From Eretmocerus hayati (Eukaryota; Arthropoda; Insecta; Hymenoptera; Aphelinidae): a stretch of DNA of 64,000 nucleotides. A model generated the notes under the pieces. That model was given only the letters and a program-made list of their open reading frames with translations. It had not been told where the DNA came from and ran no database searches. A program made the position numbers and the translations under genes. How positions within the stretch are numbered: the first letter of the stretch is position 1; every line of letters starts with the position of its first letter. This document shows positions 54,700-64,000 of this stretch, one piece after another. The stretch is taken from the NCBI GenBank assembly GCA_029851415.1, contig CM056742.1:98686976-98750975 (forward strand), written 5' to 3'.

Positions 54700-56320
54700 C
54701 GATTGTTGCTGAAAGATTGTTGAAGTGCTGCATCCCAAGGTAGGTCCCCTGTTCCATTTGTGGTGTATGTGTCATAACTTTACGGAGCAGAGGTATTCGC
54801 AGGAAAGGAAAATTATTATTTCCACTGAGAGGTAATTTTATTTCGGTCGGCTAACAAGCCTCCAGCCGACTTGAGGTGACAATATATGGGTGATTATGAG
54901 ATAACTTAGAGCGCGGCTACATGGGAGAGAGCACGCGAATCCTCTCCATGTGAAAGAGAGAGACACAACTAGAGCGTTGTCTTTGTCGCTCTCATTGCAG
55001 GTATGGGCGTGTTCAAACTTGCCGCTGCTTCTCGCTCTTCATGTGGCCGCACCCTTAGGTATTTCGAGGACAAAAACGGCGGGAGTCGGGATTTGAACCA
55101 AAAATTGACTAGTTGAAATATAGCTGCAATCTGACTGCTCATAGGTGTTTTCCAATCTATCTGACATCCAAAAACAATTCCCAGACGGGCATGAACGTTA
55201 GTTAATCTATGTAAAAGATATGAGCAATGTTCGATATATTTTTGCCACGGTAAGGACAGCCACGGTAAGGACATTTTGGCATGAAAACTGATCTCAAAGG
55301 CGTAAATCGAAACGGATCGTTTTTTTTTCGGATAGATGGCCCACTTTTACGGTGAGAGAAGACTGTAAAAAGATTTCTGGACCTTGTCGTTGCATAGTGT
55401 TCGAGAGCCAGTGACCACGGTAAGGACAATTCTTATTTTGCAACGGAGAAATTGTCCATAAATCATCGCGTGGGGAGCTATTCACGTAATTCATCATTTC
55501 GCTGGTGGTAGAATTTTGTTTTTTGGTGTATTAGGAATCAATCACCGTCGTTCTAGAGCCGTTTTAAGCGATTCGCTGACCCGGAGTCGAGTTATCGAGA
55601 AGCATTCGAAAAATTTGCGAAATTCCAGGACAGAGAGTCGGCTGTGTTTTGACTATTTTGAAGTGAGACTTGATACTCGATTTGTACATGATATCACCTT
55701 TCCATAACCCAACTTTGATGTTTGAGTGGTACGGAACCGAGATTGAATGAATATCTCGGTAAACTACACGATTGAAATGTGCAACTCGAGTTTAGGACAT
55801 GCCACGGTAAGGACATTTTGACCACTTTTGGTAAGCTCAGGTCCACATTAAACTTATATCCGCTCCTGGAACTATTGGGACATCTACCTTCCAATATAAT
55901 ACACTAGATATCATCGTTATACTCATCGTATTTGGTCATTTAATATGAATGCGAGGTCAGGACATCAAATGCATAAGTTATCTCAGAATCACCCATATAC
56001 TGCTATCTGGCTTATCAAGGATATATCGCGACACCTGATAAGCCAGATGGTTTCCTCGATTGACTTTTCATTTTCGTCAGATAGCTCACCTTGGCTCTTG
56101 AATAGTAATCATCATCATTTGAATATCCAAGTTCGTTATCATCACGCCATATGCTAGAGCAGGAAACAAGTCAGGCCGACTCACTTATTAGGTGATATCG
56201 GTACAGAATCAATGAATAGATATAATACACACACATATACACATACATATACATATATATGTATAATATACTCGACATATGTATTGGTGCTGGGATAATA
56301 TTTGGATGTGAAGGTACTAG
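54700..56320. other. Anonymous stretch with a repeated CCACGGTAAGGACA motif
   Basis: The 14-base motif CCACGGTAAGGACA occurs at about 55,245, 55,260, 55,415 and 55,802, always in the same orientation, twice followed by TTTTG. An exact hairpin lies at 56,005-56,048 (ATCTGGCTTATCA with TGATAAGCCAGAT). A short CA/TA-rich run is near 56,225-56,270. No gene is recognised. Confidence 0.6.
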
Positions 56321-56324
56321 ATAG

Positions 56325-56950
56325 GCTGCTATATATTTATTCTGAGCTCTCAGGACCCTTGGATATGGTCATATATGCTAGATGACTCCTAGATCTATCA
56401 TTGTAGGTGATGATATAGTTGATTCAGTCCATATTAGTGTCAGGATTAAGTTTTAGTTGAGGTTTCATCAGAATTTCATGCTTCGGCTGACTTGTGAATT
56501 TATGTAACTCCTTGGCTAGCAGAATTTTATCTGAGCTCTCAGGACCCTTGAAAATGGTTGGATATGCTAAGTAGGACATGAATCTGTCATTCTAGATGAT
56601 CATATAGTTGGTTTGGCCATTATTAATGTCAAGATTCAAGTTTTAGTTGTGGCTCAATCGAAATCCCATGTTTCGGTGGATATAAGGGTTTATATATGAC
56701 TTCTTGGCTATCAAAATTCTATCTGAGCTCTCAGGACCCTTGAAAATGTTTGGATATGCTAGATGGGACATAAATCTATGATTCTAGATGATTATATAGT
56801 TGGTTTGGCCATTATTAATGTCAGGATCCAAGTTTTAGTTGAGACTCAATCGAAATCCCATGTTTCGGTGAATATATGAGTTTATATAACTTCTTGGCTA
56901 TCAAAATTTTATCTGAGCTCTCAGGACCCTTGAAAATGATTAGATAATCT
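56325..56950 (+). repeat. 190-bp tandem repeat, about three units
   Basis: The core CTGAGCTCTCAGGACCCTTG recurs at 56,342, 56,531, 56,723 and 56,913, giving spacings of 189, 192 and 190 bases. Other shared blocks are GATCATATAGTTGGTTTGGCC and AATCGAAATCCCATGTTTCGG. The fourth unit is cut short near 56,940. Confidence 0.93.
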
Positions 56951-58250
56951 GAATGAAGTGTCACTTCACTGTTTTGAAAGGATAAGACCACTCGATCCCT
57001 GAAAAGTCAGTCAGGGTATGGAGTTGAAAGTCGAAATCCGAAAAATTTCATGTTCCAATGGAAAAAACTGGTTTTGGCTATATTTTCCTTCCTTTCGCTC
57101 CTATCTTATTGAACTTTCGTACTTTGGTATATCTCCTAGGCTAGTTTGATGAAAAATTATCCCTGTGAGGGTCACTATTGTGTAACTTGGTCTGTGATGG
57201 TAGAGTCTGATTTTTATTTGAATTGGCTGGGAACGAGTGCTGCTGGGTGTGATAGAATCATGTTTTATCATACTTCCCTTATCTTGGTAGGGTTGTGAGG
57301 ACCAAGTGTTCTTAGAATCTTTGATGATTGAGGTGATAGGGGGCGCGAGTCGGATCTTGATTTTTTGTAACGAAACAATATTTTTATTTCAGGTGTATAC
57401 TGTTGGTGCTTCGTTCCGCGCGTATAACGTTTGCTTGGTGACGCCGTTCTCTAAGGTATGATCTTTTGTTTCGTCTCTCACGAGGTACTCTCACTCTTGT
57501 TCCTCTCATTCACTATTTGGTTTCTTTCTCAATTGTGAATATGAATGTCCGATATTTACGCGACTAATTTATTTCCATCTCAAGTGTCCGTGAGGTAAGT
57601 TTTACTTGTGTCTAATCCGGATTCCTCGATTGGGAATCTATTAACCGTGGTTGCCGGATCATTTTGGAGCTGACATCAGCTAACAAAGTATATTGTGGAT
57701 TGGAGCTATATCTGGGGGATAACAAGGAAATACTTCATGCAAAACTTCACCCCGCGATGGTTGAATATTCTTCATGAGATATATTTCGGAGAGTTTGTGC
57801 ATATGACTTTCCATGTGGCTCACTTTACTCGGGGTTTCATGTAGATTTGTGTGATTTGGCCTGAGATAACTTTGATTCTTCCCCTGCGATTCTTCTTCCG
57901 TGTGCCGTTCCTACTCCTTTCCCGTGCTCATTTTCTATCTAGCTCATCCTTTATTCTAACTCTGTATCCCTTTGCTACTCTAATTGCACTAGAGTCATGT
58001 GTAATATTTCGTTTGAGCGGTCTCCCAAACGATCTTTCATTTACAGATCACGCTATGACTTGACTTCATTCTGTCATTCGTTGAGTCTGATTTTCTTCGA
58101 ATATTCGACCATACGCCTCGCCGCACTACGCTGCTGCTTTATGTCAAATAAGGGATCCAATTACATTGTGCAGTTGACAGTCAGTTGCTCTTCGCCTGTT
58201 TCATAGCACTCAGTGAATAGGACTCATTCTATTTACCTGTATCGACAGGA
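56950..58250. other. Anonymous stretch, nothing recognised
   Basis: No frame above about 70 codons and no repeat seen. Sequences resembling splice donors (GAGGTAAGT near 57,592) occur, but nothing supports an exon. Confidence 0.45.
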
Positions 58251-58257
58251 GCCAGAC

Positions 58258-58366
58258 GTTATGTCTGTGCTCTATCATGAGATCGTTCAAAAATACCATG
58301 ATGATCTAAAGAATAACAAACCTGGAGCCTGATGAGGTCCACGAAACCTAGAGGACGAAACGTAGC
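58258..58366 (+). ncRNA. Candidate hammerhead ribozyme, possibly degenerate
   Basis: The catalytic core is visible: CTGATGAG at 58,329-58,336, a perfect 4-bp stem II (GTCC with GGAC) around a 12-base loop, then GAAA at 58,357-58,360. A GTC cleavage triplet at 58,263-58,265 lies so that bases 58,258-58,264 pair with 58,360-58,366 as stem III (seven pairs, two of them G-U). Stem I is the weak part: GCTC/GAGC and ATCATG/CATGAT can pair, but three bases (TGT) sit unpaired next to the cleavage site, unlike an active ribozyme. Hammerheads occur in Penelope-like elements and retrozymes; no such element is recognised here. Confidence 0.4.
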
Positions 58367-58727
58367 AATAAAATTTCTTTCATGAAATTTTGGGAATTTA
58401 TTTAGTTCCCCACCGTCCTTCAAGATCGATGAGACCAAATAATCATCTCATATATTAAACATCAAGGAAGAAGAATCTACAAAATTACTCATGGAAAACG
58501 TCAGTATAGTCAGTGGCGCCATCACTTGAGAAACCGGTGAAGTGTGCTGTCCTGTACTTCATTGTGGTACAGCCGTGATCTGCTTTACCGGGTCAATTTA
58601 AAAATCGATTGTTGTGATCGCCACTAGATGGCAGTTCTTAGTTCTCTGTCCGATTCGTGTTCTGGTTGATAAAAGTATGTTCGTACCAAACAGCTGTTGC
58701 GTTTAGCAGCAAATTCAAGCTTACTGA

Positions 58728-59818
58728 TGAATTGGTGCAAAAAGTGCAACCGTAAAATCGTATGTAAGTTTCTCGAGTGTCGCACGTGTAAAATAAGTTT
58801 CATCCGGGCTGTGCTAAGGGTTATCTTGCTAACAAGCCAATTGACAATTGCTGCTATCAGTCACTCAAGGGCTAACCCCCCCCCCCGTAATATTCCAGAA
58901 AAAGCGTCTGGCTCTCGCACTGCCTCATCCAGTCTCAACTCTCGTGATAGTTTATTCGATAAATCTAGAAATCTTGACGCTAGTTCCACTTTGGATAATC
59001 TGAGTTCCAATAATACCAGTGTGAGTAGCCGTAGTTCAGTGACTTCTGTTGATCGATCTGGAATGGCAAGTTTACCCGAAAATTGGGAGAATCTTAGCTC
59101 CGCGCAACAAATTGCCACAGTGCTCACAACTATTCAATCTAACTCAGCACAACTTGAGCAGCGCATGGATGATTTGACTTCTAAGATGCATCAATTCACC
59201 GAGTCGATGCATCAACATGAGAAGCGTCTTGACGATTTAGAGTCAGAAAATCAATATCTCCGTGATGAAGTTGACCAGCTGAAAATGTTGCACACTAATG
59301 GAGCTCCTACTTCCGAGATGAAAATAGTCGGTATACCGCGCTCGTGTACTATTCTCTTAAATGCTTTGACCAGGTCTATCTTCAAGTTCTTGAAAATTGA
59401 ACAATTTTATAGTGATATTCCTGAATTTCGAATAATGAATGATGAAAATGAAAATGTAGCTGCAAATGGAGCTGGTCAGCAACAACCTATTAATCAACGT
59501 GATACTTTCGCTTACGTTGTTAAAATCAAGTCAACCTATGTGCGCGATTATGGGATGAAAATTAAGCGAGATTATGGCGAGTTGACGTTTGGTGATTTTG
59601 CCCCGACTGAGGTCGAGAATGAATCTAAATTTAAAGTCAATCTTCTAAAGAAGCTTCCGCAAATCGTCCATAAACTACGTATCTTGGCCAAGGAGCGAGC
59701 TAATGAATGTAATCATAAGTATGTGTGGGTTCGTGATGGAACTGTGGATGTGCGTAAACAAGATGGTAGTGCGAGGATTCCTATTGTGACTGAGAGTGAT
59801 TTGGAGAAAATTGCATGA
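58728..59818 (+). CDS. CR1-like ORF1 protein, intact frame
   Basis: The frame encodes about 360 residues from the first ATG (MNWCKKC). A cysteine cluster at the start (C-x2-C, then C-x2-C about 10 residues on) resembles the first half of a PHD-like finger, but the second half is missing or degraded. A serine-rich linker follows, then a heptad-type coiled coil (about residues 130-190, with QLEQRMDDL and KRLDDLESENQYLRDEV). The C-terminal domain, with IVGIPRSC and later KIKRDYGEL and YVWVRDG, resembles the conserved ORF1 domain of related elements. ORF1 proteins chaperone element RNA. The frame is open although ORF2 is dead. Confidence 0.75.
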
Positions 59819-59824
59819 CTTCCT

Positions 59825-62736
59825 CCTCAAGACGTGCCTAAACGTAATGTCCTGATAAAAACTTCTGTGAGGAATTCGTCTTTGAATGTCAGTTCTCTGA
59901 AGGAGCACCTCAATGAGGTTGCTGCATTCCTTCGCGATCACGAAATTGACGTGTGTGCTATTTCGGAAACTTGGTTAACACCCAAGTATGATATTGCTCT
60001 GTTTGCAATCCCCTATTACTCATCCGTCCGCAACGATCGTGGTCTACTATCTCTCACTGGAGAGAATACGTGCAAGGAGGTGGCGTTGCTTTTTATGCCC
60101 GCGATGGCCTAAAATATGAAGTAATAGATTCGTCAAAAATCAAAAGTATTAATGAAACTGAGTATATTTCGCTTGATGTAAAGAGGCACGATGATCGGAA
60201 TATGCTTATAGTATCGGTCTATCGTCGCCTTAAAGGAAATGTGCTTACAAAATTTTCTGCTGATCTGCAGAATATTACGGCAATCTTATCGGAATCTAGT
60301 TATCGGCGGGGACCTGGACTCTGATTTATGATCACATGATTACTACCCTTCGCATCTGCGTGACTTAACTCGTGAATATTCGCTACACTGTGTTCCCTTC
60401 GATTCCATACATCATCTGGAGAATAGCGATACTTGGATAGATGTCATTCTCACTGACTCTGCTGACAAGATCGTCAACTAGTTCAAATCAAATGCCCCGT
60501 TTATTAATGGTCACATTTTTTTAGTTATTGATTATAAATTCCCAACAGTTAGTAAGGAGTCAACAGTAATTACGTCGCGTGATTTTCGCAATCTTGATGC
60601 GCCCTTGTTCAACAGTCAACTAGAAATCATTACCACTAGCATATCGTGGAGTGACTGTACCGATGTAAATGAATCTTTAGGTAAATTTCGAGGGCCTGCT
60701 GTGAACCTGCTCGATCAAATGGCACTTTCGTCAACGAGTTCTGTTCCCGAAGGAATTACTCCCTGGATCACTCGTGAGATTAAGATGGAGTGTAAGAAAC
60801 GCGATAAAGTATATAAGCAGGCTCAAAGGTCAGGTAGTTCGAGGTTGTGGGCTGTGTACAAACGACTCCGTGAGCAATCGAAACGTAAAAAGAAGAAAGC
60901 AATGAATGATTATTGCCTGAAGTCACTAGCCGGAGTATCTGGTAAATCGGGTTATTGAAGTGTACTCCGTGAGCTAGGATTATCGAAACTCACAAATAAG
61001 TCGCCACTAGAATTCTTCTCAGCCCGTGAGCTTAACAAATTTCATTCCGAAATGTCTAGCCAGTTTCCAAACTCTTCGTCTTCTAGCTTGCTCTCGTTTC
61101 TTGACAGTGCTAGTAGCTATGACTGCCCTGAATCTCTCTTCAGCCGGTAGATGGTATGCAGGTGTACGAGTCTATGCTCATTCTCTTACCCAAGTCCAAA
61201 GGACAGAGCTACAATGGTTTGTCCCTTCGATATTTTAGATCGGCTCTGCCAACGCTTGTGCCGTACTTTGCTAACATATTCAACCTGTCTATTGAAACAT
61301 GCCAGTACCCAGAATAGTGGAAAAAGTCCCTTGTTATACAATTGAGTAAGGTTGCGCACCCAAAGTCACTGTCTGACACGAGACTCATTTCTAATTTGCC
61401 ACATTTTGCTAAAGTTTTTGATACTATCGTCACTGATCAGCTAGTTGACCACCTTGAGCGCAACAAAATTCTGTCCGATTTCCAATCTGGTTTTCGCACG
61501 AACTACAGCACACAAACTGCCCTGTTGAAAATTTCTGAGGATATACGCGTAGGAATTGAGAATGGTATGGTGACACTCCAGGCTCTTTTCGATTCCAAGT
61601 CGGCGTTCAGTAGCGTCGACCACGTAACACCTCTATGTAGAATGGAAAAAATACATCTATCAAATACCGCGATTACTTGGTTTCACTCTTACCTAAGTGG
61701 GAGATCTCAAGCCGTGATTGATTCTGATGCTGCCTTGTCTGATTTTGAGCCAGCGACTTCGGGTTTTCCACAAGGATCGAACCCGGGTCCAATCATTTTC
61801 TTTATACTCGTTGACCCAATCATGCGCGCACTGAGGCACTGTAGAGGCATGCTTTTTGCTGACGATTTCCAGATCTACATTCAAGGAAAACCTTCAGAAT
61901 TACCATCGATGATCGGAAAATTTAATGAAGATGCATCTTGCATTGTTCAATGGGCCGTAGATTACAAACTTACTCTTAATATTCCTTAGACACTACCAGT
62001 ATCAAGTGCTTCGGTGCGATAGCACATGAGACTCGACGTTCAAGCCCTGCAACCAATCGTTGTTGATGGCTGTATTATCCCTTCGCAAGAGTCTGTCAAG
62101 AATCTAGCTGTCATTTTCTCCAAAGATCTCTCGTGGAACTCACACGTATCTAGTATATGTTCTAAAGTACACGGAGTCTTGCGTTGATTGCGGTACCGTG
62201 GTCACTTTCGTTCGGTGGAAGTGAAAAAGTTATTGGTTAATGCACTGATCATGCCCCATTCTAACTACGCTTACCTGGTTTACTGTGACTTATCTGGTTA
62301 TTTAGAGACAAAGCTGCAGCGTCTTCTAAATTCTTGTGTTCGATTTATTTTTCGGTGTCCGCGTGATGCAGCCTTGAAACCCCACTATGAATGCCTCCAT
62401 TGGTTGCCATTATTCCGTCGGCGGCAATACTTTTTATGTATGCAGTCATATAAGATTTTTTCGACCAATACTCCACTATATCTGAATGATTTATTCAGGT
62501 CACTCGATGACGAGGTCCGACGTTCACAAAGAATATATACCTCCAGAGTAGTAATTCCCTTGGCGCGTACCACCACGTATGAAGATTCATTTTCTCGGTC
62601 AGCGATCAAAATGTGGGAATCTGTTTCTGTCAATATACGTCTGCTCGTCCCAGTAGAAGCATGTAAAGATGCAATTTTTGCATTTCTGTATGAGAAGGAT
62701 GTCACATGGTTCGATTGCTTGAGTGCTATTTGTTAA
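59825..62736 (+). pseudogene. CR1-like ORF2: endonuclease and reverse transcriptase, heavily broken
   Basis: Endonuclease pieces: NVSSLKEHLNEVAAFLRDHE with AISETWL (59,885-59,985), then after a frameshift GGGVAFYARDGLKYEVID and LIVSVYRRLKG (60,070-60,240). RT pieces at 61,342-61,989 show LSDFQSGFRTNYSTQTALL, a degraded FDxSxAF motif (FDSKSAFSSVDHV), FPQGSNPGP where PQGSVLGP is usual, and the catalytic box FADDFQIY. The C-terminal part continues at 62,188-62,736. Stops and frame changes occur throughout, so it is inactive. Confidence 0.8.
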
Positions 62737-63024
62737 TGTGTTTGATATGTATAATATGTGTATTGTATGCACTACCTTTTCAAACCAGTGAGCATTTGGG
62801 CTACATATGTTGATTTCTAGTTTAAGAAATTTGTAAATTATCGAATCCTAGTATTTTATATTTTGTTGTATTTAGCATTTTATATGTTGAATTTAAGACA
62901 TGTACTGCCATGTGTATCTTTTATTGCCATACGGTCTTCGTGACCACGGCATAATAAATCATTAATCAATCAATCACTCTCTCTCCCTTTCTTTCTCTCC
63001 AATCAGATGGTTTCTTCCCTATCT

Positions 63025-64000
63025 AGGCTGTGATTGATGAGGGTGGGTCTATATCTGACTTGCTAAATACTACCGCCAGAGTACCCCAAGGCTCAGTCTT
63101 AGGGCCCCTCCTATTCTCAATTTCCATAAATGATCTTCCCCGAGTTCTGCGGTACTCGCGTGACATGATTTACGCTGATGATACCCAAATCTACAGGAGC
63201 TGCCATCGCCACGGAATCTATGAAACACTTAAAATGATTGAAGAAGACGCGAACGCAATCAATTCATGGGCTACCTCTAATGGACTAAGTTTGAATCTCA
63301 AGAAAACCAAAGTCATAATCCTTGGTAGCGCTGAAAACCTTAGACTACTTGAGAGAAATCAACTCCCCGGATAGGAATCGATGGCACTCCTGTCGATTTT
63401 GTATCTGAGGCTAAGAACCTTGGTATTTGGATAACATCGAATCTCGATTGGAATGAACACGTATCTTATATCTGTCAACGTGTCTTCGGTACCCTTCGAC
63501 AGTTACGACCTCACCAACGGGCTCTCTCGTTCTCCCTGCGAAAATACTTAGTTCAGTCATTAGTTGTACCATTCTTTGACTACGCTTGCCCGGTGTACCA
63601 TGGTCTAACTGAGGAACAAAAACATCCGACTTCAGCGAGCTCAAAATGCTTGCACATGATTTGTTTTTGGCAATATTCCCTGGTAGGATCATGTCACACC
63701 CTATCGATTGAGATTAGGTTGGTTTACGGTCAGAAGCAGGAGGGAATATTTCCTTGGCTGCCTGATGTTCCAAATCTTGAAATACCGCACGCCTCTCTAC
63801 CTTGCAAGGAATGTAATTGAAGTATGTAATTCGAGCCTACATAGGTCCGAGAGGCTGCAAACTGGCGACCTTGTGATCTCAAAGTGGCGCACTAATGCGT
63901 ACCGGAACTCTTACCGTATAGAAATACGGGATTTCGAACGGCAGAAGCCTCTGAACACTGGAATACTTCACCACGTAACTTAACGTCTCTCCCTCGTTCA
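63025..64000 (+). pseudogene. Third CR1/Jockey-group RT fragment, cut by the window edge
   Basis: The sequence starts inside the RT, with VPQGSVLGPLLFSISINDLP, the catalytic YADDTQIYRS and a GLSLNLKKTKVIILG segment (63,030-63,374). After a stop and frame changes it continues through NLGIWITSNLDWNEHVSYI and LVQSLVVPFFDYACPVYHG towards the right edge. The PQGS and YADD motifs are intact, unlike those of the neighbouring element. It begins about 50 bases after that element's tail and is 5'-truncated. Its end lies outside the window. Confidence 0.8.

Larger units (their letters stand above)
58690..62975 (+). mobile_element. Second CR1-like non-LTR family, near full length, decayed
   Basis: ORF1 (about 58,728-59,818) is intact in frame; ORF2 (about 59,825-62,736) is broken many times. 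The 3' UTR ends near 62,950 with CATAATAAATCATTAATC and a short ATCA-type tail. Sequence and tail differ from the family at 8.2 and 20.7 kb, so this is a separate lineage within the CR1/Jockey group. The 5' limit is not defined. Confidence 0.82.

Noticed and set aside
55083..55100. Reverse-strand GGTTCAAATCCCGAC resembling a tRNA T-arm
   Set aside because: The 5' side of the arm does not pair beyond two bases, and no cloverleaf can be drawn.
58724..58760. CTGATGA near the ORF1 start as a second hammerhead
   Set aside because: The following bases do not form stem II, and it is within the coding frame.

Overview
The window reads as repeat-dense eukaryotic DNA, most likely from an arthropod and probably an insect. 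The evidence is the repeat content: CR1/Jockey-group non-LTR retrotransposons, a Penelope-like element with a GIY-YIG nuclease, an R1-like fragment, a Ty3/gypsy integrase tail, hAT and pogo/Tigger DNA transposons, a chuvirus-like glycoprotein remnant and a complex satellite. I found no intact host gene, no rRNA or tRNA gene, no CRISPR array and no bacterial-type operon. Almost every coding stretch is a mobile-element or virus-like remnant carrying stops and frameshifts.

Layout. 1-8 kb: reverse-strand Penelope-like remnant; a dispersed repeat that recurs at 48.6 kb; a gypsy integrase tail followed by an unusually GC-rich broken coding region; a truncated CR1-like 3' end split by a foldback element; and a second small foldback. 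8.2-14.5 kb: a near full-length but decayed CR1-like element (ORF1 with a PHD-like finger, ORF2 with endonuclease and reverse transcriptase), split by a hAT-like element whose removal with one 6-bp target duplication restores the reading frame. 15.8-20.3 kb: reverse-strand viral-type material (chuvirus-like glycoprotein, a membrane-anchored fragment, and an unidentified decayed frame) beside an LTR-like block. 20.4-23.6 kb: microsatellites and a second copy of the CR1-like family, split by a pogo/Tigger derivative flanked by TA. 23.6-30.3 kb: mostly anonymous DNA, with a tandem repeat near 25.5 kb and an R1-like fragment abutting an LTR-like block near 29 kb.

30.3-45.6 kb is the centrepiece. 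A 78-bp satellite with a 312-bp higher-order period is interrupted twice. The first insertion is an 11,208-bp near-perfect palindrome with 5.59-kb arms, flanked by TA duplications. Its arms carry hundreds of bases of CG-rich hairpin-forming repeats and end in 347-bp repeats at the centre. The second is a 1.5-kb foldback with CACTG ends. 45.65-54.7 kb is another nest of inverted repeats, including a 2,246-bp hAT-type foldback with an exact 8-bp target duplication (ACCACGAC), whose interior is a head-to-head array of about 180-bp repeats.

54.7-58.7 kb is largely anonymous, with a 190-bp tandem repeat and a candidate hammerhead ribozyme core. 58.7-63.0 kb is a second CR1-like family (ORF1 plus a broken ORF2), and a third RT fragment runs off the right edge.

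The genes do not form a pathway. The biology is mobile-element accumulation: retroelements jumping into one another, and an unusual density of foldback (long inverted repeat) elements of several target-site types. The superfamily of the giant palindrome is unknown to me, and no transposase is visible inside it. Boundaries with a visible duplication should be good to about 1-2 bases. Other boundaries are approximate.
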